NCBI GenBank assembly: GCA_038380435.1
Contig: JAWZYU010000004.1
Location: 21,488,001-21,552,000 of the forward strand
From: Ryuthela nishihirai
Taxonomy: Eukaryota; Arthropoda; Arachnida; Araneae; Heptathelidae
Reading direction: 5' to 3'
DNA length: 64,000 nucleotides
In this document: positions 42,640 through 53,169 of the stretch, piece after piece
Layout of the letters: the number at the start of each line of letters is the position of its first letter
Position numbering within the stretch: the first letter of the stretch is position 1
Translations under genes and position numbers: made by a program
Notes under the pieces: generated by a model
What the model was told of the DNA's origin: nothing
Database searches by the model: none
Seen by the model: only the letters and a program-made list of their open reading frames with translations

Positions 42640-42996
42640 CTAAATGCAAAGGTTTCTAAAACGTAACCTAAGGATGCACCTGACTTGTTCATTAGACAAC
42701 TGGACCATTGGTTTGGAATTAGTTTTGCAGCCTAAAATGAAGCCGTAATTAGCAGTAGCTTCCTCAGCTATTGATTGGTCTGTCCCAATCGTCCGACCAC
42801 CTGCATCGCCCAGAATTATCGATTGGTCTCTCTGCAGTGTTCCGACTGTCGTCCATTGCTCCGAATGAAATGATTTCTCTGAGGACCATTCATAATGCTG
42901 CACTGAAATCAACTCAATCATAATTCCATAGAGGCTCACATTTGCGTGTAAAAGACAATTCCCATACCCATAAGGTGCTTTCCTTGCATTAACCAC
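42640..42996 (-). other. Unrecognised 118-codon open frame
   Basis: The frame begins MVNARKAPYGYGNC and contains GDAGGRTIGTDQSIAEEA. I do not recognise any family. It has no splice or promoter support and may be part of an unknown mobile element, as it lies next to nested SINEs. Confidence 0.15.
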
Positions 42997-43670
42997 AAAT
43001 CACATTATTTGCATCTCGGTGTTGTGCTTTTTGATATCAATTCCCTCACTTTCACTTCCCATGATTCGAGTTGCTGCTGCAATTTTCACGATCGGTATTA
43101 ATCAGTTTGTGAATTCAAAATTGATTTTTCATCGAAAGATATTGAGTAAAGATTGACTGAGAAACAGATTAAAAGTCGCAGACTCTTCCATTAGCATAAA
43201 AATTGGCTGAGTCTTAGGAAGAGCTCAGAACGATAAATCTACTCTCTCCCCTTAGAAAAACGTTCCTCGTTCTGTTAACCTCATCTCTAATTAATATATT
43301 CAAGTATCATGGACATATTTTAAGAGATATTATTCCTATTTCTTAAACCCATAATCAAGCAATATAGAGTTAATTAATAGAAATAGGCCTATATAAAATG
43401 CAAATAAGTCAGGATTGATACAAAGGTCGTAGAAAAACATTTTAGTAGATTAAGCATGCATTGAACAAGATCTAACCCTTAACAACTATTTAACACATTG
43501 GTTAATATTCAAATTCTGGAAAATATCAAAAACGTAACAATTAATTGCTATGATATTTGCAGTGACGATGCATTGTTATGTGATGTAATAAACAAAAAGG
43601 CATAGAGCAAGTCAATCGCATGGCACTAATAGGCTATGCAAATGAATGCAGAACTCCAAAGCTAAAGAAG
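42997..43670. other. AT-rich stretch without supported features
   Basis: No repeat or exon was recognised. Confidence 0.5.
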
Positions 43671-44056
43671 GGGCGGGGGTGGCTCAGTCGGTAGCGCGCC
43701 AGGCTCGTAATCTGTAGTTCCCAGGTTCGAGTCCCAGCTGGGTCAGCGTTGAGATTTATCTCCGCAAAATTCCCCGCCCTGCCCACGGTCAGTAGGGGAC
43801 ACCGATGGGCTTGGAAAGGCCGCCGTCCGTCGTATGGGACGTTAAGCCGTGGCCCCGTGTGCGGGACAGCCATACCCTCTGCACGTTAAAGAACACGCTG
43901 GATGGCCTTGACGGGAGGCTACCATCTGTCTCCCAACAGCTGTTCCAGTGGGTCCCCTCCCCCAACCTTCTCTGAGCCTTCGGAGTTCATGTGACCTGGC
44001 CTTTTAGCCCATGGTGTGCAAAAAAGTGCCGCTCAGAGGTAAAACAACCCAACCCA
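43671..44056 (+). mobile_element. SINE-A copy
   Basis: Full-length, with TSD CCAAAGCTAAAG on both sides. Confidence 0.93.
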
Positions 44057-44084
44057 AAGCTAAAGGACCTTTCATCAGGTTAAT

Positions 44085-45395
44085 ATATAGTATGATGACA
44101 TCGAGCAGCCGATCACAAGGACTCCTCACGCTTTCATCAGTCTGGTTGTGGGGTTTGTTGGCAGCTCTTCCCCGAAAGCAGGTCGGAGCTCTTGGAGGGT
44201 TCTTGGAGTGGATTCACGACCTCCACTGCATCTCGCTAGCATGTACCTCACATGCGATATAGAGTTGAGGTTCGGAGAATAGGGTGACCTGTCCATCCTC
44301 TGAAATCCTCATTTCCGACGAATTCGTCAATTGTCTCAGCCCTATGTGGGAGGGACATTGTCGACCATCAAAATAAATGAAGGCCAACAGCGCCCCTAAG
44401 AAAGCTCGCTAAATAATGTCCTGATCCAGAGAGGGGCAATGGGATCATGACCCCATCAGCCCTCCCTTTGATAATGCTAGTAAGGGTAATGGGAAAAAAG
44501 AATTATTAAACATGTGCATATTTCAAGCATTTTTTCAAGAATTCTGAAACGAAGAAGAAAATGTTGCATTGAATTGAAAATCCCTTCGACCTTTACTTTT
44601 TTTCTAGATCCGGGCTTGTACTGAAAGATATCGTTCCTATACCTTAGACCAGTCCGAGGTGTCTCGTGCAAAGACGTAGTGCGTTCATTTCACATAATGC
44701 TGCCCAGACCATCAAACGTTCTCTGAGGTTAAAAGGTTGGAAACGAGTTCCTTGCTCTCTCCAGTTCAAACCACGTCCAAGATCAGTCTGAAGGATGAAT
44801 CGCAATTCGTCGGTGAAGAGCACATTGGTCTGGGGTCTAGTCACGACGTTTCCTGAAGATGCGCATGTTAGTCAGACTCTCCTTTGGGAAGGATTGTGGA
44901 GAACAAACCTTTGGTAGCCTGCCACAAAGTCCTCTTCAGAGAACCCTATTGTAAACAGTTTGTCTGGAAACTGCCCTCCCAGTGGCTGCAGACAACTCCA
45001 GAAAGATTACCCTGACTGACATCATCCAATGATGTCGGGTTAATTATAGAAGTCATCGGTCATCCTGCGCTGTTGTCTCTCTTGGACGACTTCGTATCTA
45101 CGGCTAACATCTCCTGTCTGTTGGAACCGTCTCCAAAGTCTTGAATTCACTGATTGAGGGGGGCGTGATTTGCATTTGCAGTCGTAGCCATATTGATCTG
45201 GGGTGGACTGGACTCACTGGTTGCTCTGTCACGTATAATGTTGTCTCTGTGCCATTGGGTTGTTAAGAAATGCTCAACTAACATGAACACAACACTTCCT
45301 GAACAGGAAATGAGTGGCGCAGAATCAGAACCAAATTTTATACCATCCAGGATATTGCGTATTTTCATTCTATTTCGTTGACACATAAAACGTTA
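44085..45395 (-). pseudogene. Tc1-type transposase pseudogene, strongly decayed
   Basis: Read on the minus strand from 45395, the order of pieces matches a Tc1-type transposase. Helix-turn-helix remnants come first (RLWRRFQQTGDVSRR, QRRMTDDFYN). The first catalytic segment follows as VLFTDELRFILQTDLGR, then LNWREQGTRF and LMVWAALC. Next comes a broken second segment with MVDNVPPT, which keeps the Asp-Asn pair. The third segment has YSPNLNSISHVRYML, where the expected Glu of the DDE triad is Ser. The C-terminus reads PRTLQELRPAFGEELP. Several frameshifts and stops separate the pieces. Terminal inverted repeats were not identified. It differs clearly from the other two transposases here. Confidence 0.75.
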
Positions 45396-45490
45396 ATAAA
45401 TAACTTACAAATGACTAAAATTAACAGTTCGAGAATTGTGCTTAACTTCTGGACACCAGAGCAATAAAATATCATTTCCCAGTGTCCGAG

Positions 45491-45870
45491 GGGCGGGGGT
45501 GGCTCAGTCGGTAGCGCGCCAGGCTCGTAATCTGTAGTTCCCAGGTTCGAGTCAAAGCTGGGTCAGCGTTGAGATTATCTCCGCAAAATTCCCCGCCCTG
45601 CCTACGGTCAGTAGGGGACACCGATGGGTTTGGAAAGGCCGCCATCCGTCGGATGGGACGTTAAGCCGTGGCCCCGTGTGCGGGAGAGCCATACCCTGTG
45701 CACGTTAAAGAACACGCTGGATGGCCTTGACGGCAGGCTACCATCTGTCTCCCAACAGCTGTTCCAGTGGGTCCCCTCCCCTAACCTTCTCTGAGCCTTC
45801 GGGATTCATGTGACCTGGCCATTTAGCCCATGGTGTGCAAAAAAGTGCCGCTCAGAGGTAAAACAACCCA
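45491..45870 (+). mobile_element. SINE-A copy
   Basis: Full-length, with TSD CCCAGTGTCCGAG on both sides. The tail is short (AAAACAACC). Confidence 0.93.
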
Positions 45871-46443
45871 GTGTCCGAGTGATGTCGCATGTGTAACAAA
45901 AGAAATCAGGAATGGAATAACCAATCAATGAATTCCCTCTGTCTGCGATTAGAAGTGATATTGTTAAATCATTCCTTCGTTTTTCTTTCAATTAGGATAT
46001 TAGAGGCTTCCCCTGCATAAGGAGAGAGCATGTATGAGATGGATCGAAGTACGTTCTCATCATGAAACTTTAAATGATAGCAAGAGCAGTAATGGATAAG
46101 AGAAGATAAATCACCCTGAATGGATGAGGTAGAAATCAGTTTAGCATAACTGCTAACTCTCGTGTCGGTCTCTTTGTGATAGAACCATTACCACCTTTGC
46201 GAAGATTTACGACTGCTTCTGAAAGGGATTGGCAAACGACCGGAATGTCAAGATCAAGTGTTTACTCGCTTATTTCCATTTCATTTTTTCACTCTGCTCC
46301 AGACGAGTCGGTTTCACGTAGTCATGTGATTATTTAAATTTACTAGGAATAGATTTGTGCGCCTGCGTTGTTTAGTTTCTCTGTAATGCCCAAAACGTCA
46401 CTGGCTGAAAAGAACGGCATTTCTCGAGAAAAAATATTCTCAG
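45871..46443. other. No supported feature
   Basis: Mixed-composition stretch between two SINEs; no frame with a recognisable domain. Confidence 0.45.
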
Positions 46444-46829
46444 GGTTGGGTTGTTTTACCTCTGAGCGGCACTTTTTTGCACACCATGAGCTAAATGGCC
46501 AGGTCACATGGACCCCGAAGGCTCAGAGAAGGTTGGGGGAGGGGATCCACTGGAACAGCTGTTGGGAGACAGATGATAGCCTCCCGTCAAGGCCATCCAG
46601 CGTGTTCTTTAACGTGCACAAGGTATGGCTCTCCCGCACACGGAGCCAAGGCTTAACGTCCGATCCCATGGACGGCGGCCTTTCCAAGCCCATCGGTGTC
46701 CCCTACTGACCGTGGGCAGGGCGGGAAATTTTTGCGGAGATAAATCTCAACGCTGACCCAGCTGGGACTCGAACCTGGGAACTACAGATTATGAGCCTGG
46801 CGCGCTACCGACTGAGCCACCCCCGCCCC
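46444..46829 (-). mobile_element. SINE-A copy
   Basis: Full-length, with TSD TATTCTCA(CA)G on both sides. It shares the variants ATGATAGCC and CGTCCGATCC with the copy at 25829-26214, so the two belong to one subfamily. Confidence 0.93.
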
Positions 46830-46877
46830 TATTCTCACAGTAATTATATGTAAAGATGGAAACTTCGAAAGTGAAAT

Positions 46878-46990
46878 GCCGCCTCTGTGGTGCAGCGGGA
46901 GTGCGTTGGCTCGAGGTGAAATGTCAGCTGCCAGGAGCTGGGTTCGAGTCCCGGCGTGGTTGTGTGTTCGTACTTTGTATGAGAGACCAG
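46878..46990 (+). mobile_element. tRNA-like sequence, probable SINE head
   Basis: GCCTCTGTGGTGCAGCGGGA resembles an A box, and GCTGGGTTCGAGTCCCGGC a B box with T-stem. The acceptor arms do not pair convincingly, and a non-tRNA body follows, so I read it as a SINE of a further family and not as a working tRNA. Confidence 0.45.
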
Positions 46991-47282
46991 GACAAGTCTG
47001 AATGAGCTTCTAGATTTTCTCCGTCTATTTATTAAAAATTTCCCAAGTGAAAGAGAAATGAATCAATTATGGAGAAAAGATTTAAGCAAAAAATCCGACT
47101 AATGTGATTAACATCATAAAAGATATACACTCTGTGATCATTGAATTACGACCTTGTTATGTCAATGGCAACCTAAATTGGAAAATCTATAACTTCTAAA
47201 TTAGCGTTTTAGGAGGAATTGTGACTGAAAATAAAAATTCTGAAAAAAAAACTAATTCTCGATTTTCAATACAAACATCCAT

Positions 47283-47535
47283 GCCTTACCCGGGGCTCGA
47301 ACCCAGGTCCTCTGATCAGTAACCAAGCGTGCTAACCACTCAGCCACGGGACGGCTGTATTGTTTTCTGCTGAGGACCCACAATCTTCACACACCTTCTC
47401 TATGAATGTATTTGTATAATACTATGTTATGTATATGTTATATATATGTAAATGTTATGTATATACTGACAGACTCATGTTAGACTTCTGTGGCAAGCAA
47501 CTGCTTGATGAGGTGTTTTTTTTTTTATTTATATT
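47283..47535. mobile_element. SINE-B copy with inverted head
   Basis: The tRNA-like head lies on the minus strand (GGCTGAGTGGTTAGCACGC and GGGTTCGAGCCCCGGG, 47290-47358). The body that follows (TTTTCTGCTGAGGACCCAC, ACTGACAGACTCATGTTAG, GCAACTGCTTGATGAGG) lies on the plus strand. In the copy at 47543 both parts have the same orientation. Confidence 0.65.
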
Positions 47536-47542
47536 TTATTTT

Positions 47543-47698
47543 CAGTCGTCCCGTGGCCGAGTGGTTAGTGTGCTTGGCAACTGTTCAAAGGGACCTGGGT
47601 TCGAGCCCCGGCCTGGTGGTTTGTTTTTCTACTGAGGTTTCGCCATCCTCACAGACCTTCTGATGTGGCGTATTAAACTGACAGGCTCCTGTCAGACC
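47543..47698 (+). mobile_element. SINE-B copy, 5' part (interrupted)
   Basis: CCGTGGCCGAGTGGTTAG and GGGTTCGAGCCCCGGCC form the tRNA-like head, followed by TTCTACTGAGG and CCATCCTCACAGACCTTC. At TCCTGTCAGACC it is interrupted by SINE-A and continues at 48084-48142. Confidence 0.8.
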
Positions 47699-48083
47699 GG
47701 GGCGGGGTTGGCTCAGTCGGTAGCGCACCACTCGTAATCTGCAGTTCCCAGGTCCGAGTCCCAGCTGGGTCGGCGTTGAATTTATCTCCGCAAAATTCCC
47801 CGCCCTGCCCACGGTCAGTAGGGGACACCGATGGGCTTGGAAAGGCCGCCGTCCGTCGGATGGGACGTTAAGCCGTGGCCCGTGTGCGGGAGAGCCATAC
47901 CCTGTGCACGTTAAAGAACACGCTGGATAGCCTTGACGGGAGGCTACCATCTGTCTCCCAACAGCTGTTCCAGTGGGTCCCCTCCCCCAATTTTCTCTGA
48001 GCCTTCGGGGTCCATGTGACCTGGCCATTTAGCCCATGGTGTGCAAAAAAGTGCCGCTCAGAGGTAAAACAACCAACCAACCA
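47699..48083 (+). mobile_element. SINE-A copy nested in SINE-B
   Basis: Full-length. TCCTGTCAGACC, part of SINE-B, is duplicated on both sides. Confidence 0.92.
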
Positions 48084-48142
48084 ATCCTGTCAGACCTCTG
48101 TGCAAGCAGCTGCTTGAGGGGGTATTTGTTATTTTTATTTCA
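48084..48142 (+). mobile_element. SINE-B copy, 3' part
   Basis: TCTGTGCAAGCAGCTGCTTG, GGGGGTATTTGTT and a T/A-rich tail complete the copy from 47543. Confidence 0.8.
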
Positions 48143-48570
48143 AGAGTTGTGGAAGTTTTAATATTTAACAACAGCAAGGCCAAACATCAAAATGTACCAC
48201 AGAATTTCTGTATAATTTGAATAAGATGTATTGTTTCAAACCATTCAATACAGTAAGGTATATTTTAAATGTTTGCGTGAATAATTCTTTGAAAGTTTTA
48301 AAATTTTCTTAGGATTTGTATTGTTGCTATTAAATATTCAAACTTCCATAACTCTTCAAGTACTTAGCGAATATTGTTTAAAATCGAGATTTAGATAGAT
48401 TTTGTTGAGAACTTTAATTTATCTTGAGCAAAAAATTTTCACAAGACGCTTCTTTTAGAAGTTACAGAGAGCGCCGAATTTAACTTCCAATTGAGATAGC
48501 AAAGGGTGTCACATAATTCAGTGATCACTGAGTGCATAATAATATATATACAAATTGTAATAATACCTTC
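48143..48570. other. AT-rich stretch without supported features
   Basis: No repeat or frame was recognised. Confidence 0.5.
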
Positions 48571-48669
48571 AAATGTTCAAGCGGATGATCCAGACCTCTA
48601 ATGATGGAAAGGAGCGTCAAAGAAGATGCTCTCTAATCCGCTCATATTTTTTAGGAAAATCTAGAATAG
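48571..48669. repeat. Left ~100-bp target duplication
   Basis: From AAATGTTCAAGCGGATGATC to GGAAAATCTAGAATAG. The same sequence with about five differences follows the SINE chain at 49321-49420. Confidence 0.9.
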
Positions 48670-49319
48670 TTGGGTTGGGTTGTTTTACCTCTGAGCGGCA
48701 CTTTTTTGCACACCATGGGCTAAATGGCCAGGTCACATGGACCCCGAAGGCTCAGAGAAGGTTAGGGGAGGGGACCCACTGGAACAGCTGTTGGGAGACA
48801 GATTGGGTTGGGTTGTTTTACCTCTGAGCGGCACTTTTTTGCACACCATGGGCTACATGGCGAGGCCACAAGGACCCCGAAGGCTCAGAGAAGGTTGGGG
48901 GAGGGGACCCACTGGAACAGCTGTTGGGAGACAAATTGGGTTGTTTTACCTCTGAGCGGCACTTTTTTGCACACCATGGGCTAAATGGCCAGGCCACAAG
49001 GACCCCGAAGGCTCAGAGAAGGTTGGGGGAGAGGACCCACTGGAACAGCTGTTGGGAGACAGATGATAGCCTCCCGTCAAGGCCATCCAGCGTGTTCTTT
49101 AACGTGCACAGGGTATGGCTCTCCCGCACACGGGGCCACGGCTTAACGTCCCATCCGTCGGACGGCGGCTTTTCCAAGCCCATCGGTGTCCCCTACTGAT
49201 CGTGGGCAGGGCGGGGAATTTTGCGGAGATAAATCTCAACGCTGACCCAGCTGGGACTCGAACCTGTGAACTACAGATTACGAGCCTGGGGCACTACCGA
49301 CTGAGCCACCCCCGCCCCA
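48670..49319 (-). mobile_element. Chain of two truncated and one full SINE-A copy
   Basis: Units are at 48670-48803, 48804-48935 and 48936-49319. The first two contain only the 3' ~130 bp and break off at GGGAGACAGA and GGGAGACAAA. The third runs through to the tRNA head. All have one orientation and lie between one pair of ~100-bp direct repeats. Confidence 0.95.
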
Positions 49320-49320
49320 C

Positions 49321-49420
49321 AAATGTTCAAGAGGATGATCCAGACCTCTAAAGATGGAAAGGAGCGTCAAAGAGGATGCTCTCTTAATCCGCTCATATTT
49401 TTCAGGAAAATCTAGAATAG
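49321..49420. repeat. Right ~100-bp target duplication
   Basis: Direct repeat of 48571-48669 immediately next to the SINE head end. Confidence 0.9.
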
Positions 49421-50009
49421 TGGTTCTCAAAGTAATGGTCCGTGAACCGTCAGTCGACGTCCGCAGAGGAGCTGACAGGAAAGAAATATATTTTCAGAAG
49501 CAGAACATTGATCTGCTTCATAGGTAAAAACACTTTGGATCTATCTTCCGACGAAGGATTGCAGATCAGTTTCGAAACTGTAACATCATTTGCATCCTTT
49601 TGGATCAGAGTGAAAACAAGAATATCCTCAACTTGATGAAATTGTTCTGAAAATTCTTCTCCCATTTCGCTTGACATGCCACTGTGAGCATGTTTTCTCA
49701 ACCATGAATATCATTAATAGATAGAGAATTGCTGATATCCGCATTTAAAAGCTCTCGACGCAGGAAAGATTAAAGTTAATGTGAATTTAACTAATTAAAG
49801 TTAACGTGAATAAAACAACGGATAAAAATATTTATGTTAAAGCGGTTAAAATCTGGAGTTTGATAAGATTATGTTCAGGAATATGAGCAAACATTGCTAC
49901 ATTATTGATAGCTGACATGAGTGAAAAAAAACTAATTGAGATAATTGGAAAAGAAACCTAATTTCAAAATTCAATGATGATATTTACTTTAAAAAGAAAA
50001 AAAAAACAG
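49421..50009. other. AT-rich stretch without supported features
   Basis: Open frames at 49442-49701 on both strands have no recognised domain. Confidence 0.4.
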
Positions 50010-50072
50010 CTGCCTCCCGCATTTGAACTCGGGACCTCCTGGTTGGTTACACGCCAATTACTCTACCAGTTA
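50010..50072 (-). mobile_element. SINE-D head (tRNA-like)
   Basis: On the minus strand TAACTGGTAGAGTAATTGGC and GGTCCCGAGTTCAAATGCGG look like the A and B boxes of a tRNA-derived head. A related piece on the plus strand is at 53513-53552. The body is not defined. Confidence 0.5.
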
Positions 50073-50163
50073 GGGGCAGGGGTGGCTCAGTAGGTAGCGC
50101 GCCAGGCTCGTAATCTGTAGTTCCCAGGTTCGAGTCCCAGCTGGGTCAGCGTTGACATTTATC
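50073..50163 (+). mobile_element. SINE-A head only (3' part missing)
   Basis: GGCAGGGGTGGCTCAGTAGG through GCTGGGTCAGCGTTGACATT, then unrelated GC-rich sequence. Loss of the 3' side is unusual for a retroposed copy and suggests later replacement or deletion. Confidence 0.85.
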
Positions 50164-50260
50164 CGCCCGAGGGCTACTTCGTTTGCCCGAGCCGGGCCAG
50201 CGGGCCCCTCGGCTCACCCCCCCCCCCCCCCAAGATTAAATCCTGAGTGCGCCACTGCTT
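50164..50260. mobile_element. hAT-like terminus with C-run
   Basis: A GC-rich piece with about 16 consecutive C residues ends in AAGATTAAATCCTGAGTGCG plus CCACTG. This is the reverse complement of the terminus at 37356 (CAGTGGCGCACTCAGGATTT). The opposite end is not visible. Confidence 0.45.
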
Positions 50261-50289
50261 CGAGCATCAGAGTTGAATTGAGTGTCAGA

Positions 50290-52458
50290 ATGGGCAAAAC
50301 GAGCGGCTTTGAATGATAGTTGGTACTAGGCATGGAAGTTCTAGCATCTCTCAAGTGGGCTTTGAATGATAGTTGGTACTAGGCATGGAAGTTCTAGCAT
50401 CTCCCAAGCGGGCTTTGAATGATAGTTGGTGCTAGGCATGGAAGGTTCTAGCATCTCCCAAGCGGGCTTTGAATGATAGTTGGTGTTAGGCATGGAAGGT
50501 TCTAGCATCTTCCAAGCGGGCTTTGAATGATAGTTGGTGCTAGGCATGGAAGTTCTAGCATCTCCCAAGCGGGCTTTGAATGATAGTAGGTGCTACGCAT
50601 GGAAGGTTCTAGCATCTCCCAAGCGGGCTTTGAATGATAGTTGGTGCTAGGCATGGAAGTTCTAGCATCTCGCAAGCGGGCTTTGAATGATAGTTGGTGC
50701 TAGGCATGGAAGGTTCTAGCATCTCCCAAGCGGGCTTTGACTGATAGTTGGTGCTAGGCATGGGAGTTCTAGCATCTCCCAAGCGGGCTTTGAATGATAG
50801 TTGGTGCTACGCATGGAAGGTTCTAGCATCTCCCAAGCGGGCTTTGAATGATAGTTGGTGCTAGGCATGGGAGTTCTAGCATCTCGCAAGCGGGCTTTGA
50901 ATGATAGTTGGTGCTAGGCATGGAAGGTTCTAGCATCTCCCAAGCGGGCTTTGAATGATAGTTGGTGCTAGGCATGGGAGTTCTAGCATCTCCCAAGCGG
51001 GCTTTGAATGATAGTTGGTGCTACGCATGGAAGTTCTAGCATCTCCCAAGCGGGCTTTGAATGACAGTTGGTGCTAGGCATGGAAGTTCTAGCATCTCCC
51101 AAGCGGGCTTTGAATGATAGTTGGTGCTAGGCATGGAAGTTCTAGCATCTCCCAAGCGGGCTTTGAATGATAGTTGGTGCTACGCATGGAAGGTTCTTGC
51201 ATCTCCCAAGCGGGCTTTGAATGATAGTTGGTGCTAGGCATGGGAGTTCTAGCATCTCCCAAGCGGGCTTTGAATGATAGTTGGTGCTAGGAATGGAAGT
51301 TCTAGCATCTCCCAAGCGGGCTTTGAATGACAGTTGGTGCTAGGCATGGAAGTTCTAGCATCTCCCAAGCGGGCTTTGAATGATAGTTGGTGCTAGGCAT
51401 GGAAGTTCTAGCATCTCCCAAGCGGGCTTTGAATGATAGTTGGTGCTAGGCATGGAAGTTCTTGCATCTCCCAAGCGGGCTTTGAATGATAGTTGGTGCT
51501 AGGCATGGAAGGTTCTAGCATCTCCCAAGCGGGCTTTGAATGATAGTTGGTGCTAGGCATGGAAGTTCTAGCATCTCCCAAGCGGCTTTGAATGATAGTT
51601 GGTGCTAGGAATGGAAGTTCTAGCATCTCCCAAGCGGGCTTTGAATGATAGTTGGTGCTAGGCATGGAAGTTCTAGCATCTCCCAAGCGGGGGCTACAAC
51701 CAGACAAATCACAGCAGAATTAAACATTAGTATGCAGAAGGTCATCTCCAAATGTACCACGTATCGAACCTTGTTGCGAATGACTACAATAGCTGCCGCC
51801 ATATTGAGTTCCGATGTTGTCAGCGAAGAACACGAAAGTGCGTCACCAGTGCGAGCAGAAGCATCAACACTGGACCATCGATGACTGGAAAAATGTCGCC
51901 TGGTTGGACGAATCAAGGTTCCTATTGCATCATGCTAATGGAATGATCAGAATTTGGTGCAAGCTATACGAGGCTATGAAACCATCTTGTCTGCTGTCAA
52001 CAGTAGAGGGCGGTGGTGGCAGTGGGATGGTGGGGGAAATGTTTTCCTGGTACACATTACGCCCCCTGACACTCATCAAAGGACATCTAAAAGCCACACC
52101 GTTGCAGACCAAGTTCATCTGTTCATGGCTACAGTTTATCCTCACTTGGATGAACACGTTCAGCATGATAATGCACCTACTCACACGGCACATATTGTCA
52201 GCGAATGGTTGCAGGAATATGCCGATGAGTTTTCCTTGCTTCATAGACCTACAGTTCCCAGATATAAACCCATCGAGTATCTTTGGGATGAAGTGGTAAG
52301 GGCTGTTCGCAGCAAAACTGAGCCGCCGTCCAATTTGCAGCAACTGCGCGACACAGTCATTTCCACATGGTACAGCATTCCTGCATCTTATTAGTTCCAT
52401 GCCCCGACGAATACGGGTTGTTCTGAAGTCCAAGGGAAGTTCAAATGCTACTAGGTAG
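50290..52458 (+). pseudogene. Tc1-type transposase pseudogene disrupted by a minisatellite
   Basis: The coding sequence starts with MGKTSGFE at 50290. The next segment, MIVGARHGSSSISQAG, is where a 53-bp unit has been expanded about 26-fold (50305-51692). After the array the protein resumes with ATTRQITAELNIS (helix-turn-helix region). HWTIDDWKNVAWLDESRFLL follows and contains the first catalytic Asp, then GGGSGMVGEMFSW. After a frameshift come HVQHDNAPTHTAHIV with the second Asp and YKPIEYLWDEVV with the Glu, then LQQLRDTVISTW. A last frameshift leads to SMPRRIRVVLKSKG and a stop at 52458. The catalytic triad itself survives, but the frame is destroyed. No terminal inverted repeats were found. 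Confidence 0.85.
50305..51692. repeat. 53/54-bp tandem array derived from the transposase ORF
   Basis: About 26 units of GGGCTTTGAATGATAGTTGG, TGCTAGGCATGGAAGTTC, TAGCATCTCCCAAGC. Some units have one extra G (GGAAGGTTC, 54 bp), and point variants such as GCTACGCATG recur in a patterned way. In one frame the unit reads MIVGARHGSSSISQAG, the expected transposase sequence between the start and ATTRQIT. Confidence 0.95.
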
Positions 52459-52539
52459 ATGTACCTAAAAACTGGCATCGCAGTGTATATCACAGAGGAC
52501 AAACTAACACTTGTGAAACATTTTGAATTTTAATCAGAA

Positions 52540-52675
52540 ATAATAAATAAAATAAATAAATACCCCCTCAAGCAGCTGCTTGCCACAGAGGTCTGACAGG
52601 GGCCTGCCAGTTTATATCCCATAGGAGAAGGTCTGAGAGGATGGCAGGACCTCAGCAGAAAAACGACACAAGTTA
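52540..52675 (-). mobile_element. SINE-B copy, 5'-truncated
   Basis: On the minus strand it reads TTTTTCTGCTGAGGTCCTGC, then CTGACAGACC-type sequence, GCAAGCAGCTGCTTGAGGGG and a TATTTATTTATT tail. The tRNA head is missing. Confidence 0.8.
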
Positions 52676-52759
52676 AAAACATTCCCTCTTCACAAATGTT
52701 ACTTTGTTCTCTGTGATATAAAGCGTCTGCTCTATTCCGATGGAGTGTTTGGTTAAGAG

Positions 52760-53147
52760 TTGGGTTGGGTTGTTTTTCCTCTGAGCGGCACTTTTTTGCA
52801 CACCATGGGCTAAATGGCCAGGTCACATGGACCCCGAAGGCTCAGAGAAGGTTGGGGGAGGGGACCCACTGGAACAGCTGTTGGGAGACAGATGGTAGCC
52901 TCCCGTCAAGGCCATCCAGCGTGTTCTTTAACGTGCACAGGGTATGTCTCTCCCGCACACGGCGCCACGGCTTAACGTCCCATCAGACGGACGGCGGCCT
53001 TTCCAAGCCCATCGGTGTCCCCTACTGACCGTGGGCAGGGCGGGGAATTTTGCGGAGATAAATCTCAACGCTGACCCAGTTGGGACTCGAACCTGGGAAC
53101 TACAGATTACGAGCCTGGCGCGCTACCGACTGAGCCACCCCCGCCCC
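52760..53147 (-). mobile_element. SINE-A copy
   Basis: Full-length, with TSD TTGGTTAAGAGT on both sides. Confidence 0.93.
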
Positions 53148-53169
53148 AATTGGTTAAGAGTAATCTTTA

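Noticed and set aside
50341..51707. Minus-strand frames with repeated MPSTNYHSKPAWEMLEPS
   Set aside because: Antisense of the 53/54-bp minisatellite. The frame survives only where 54-bp units occur.
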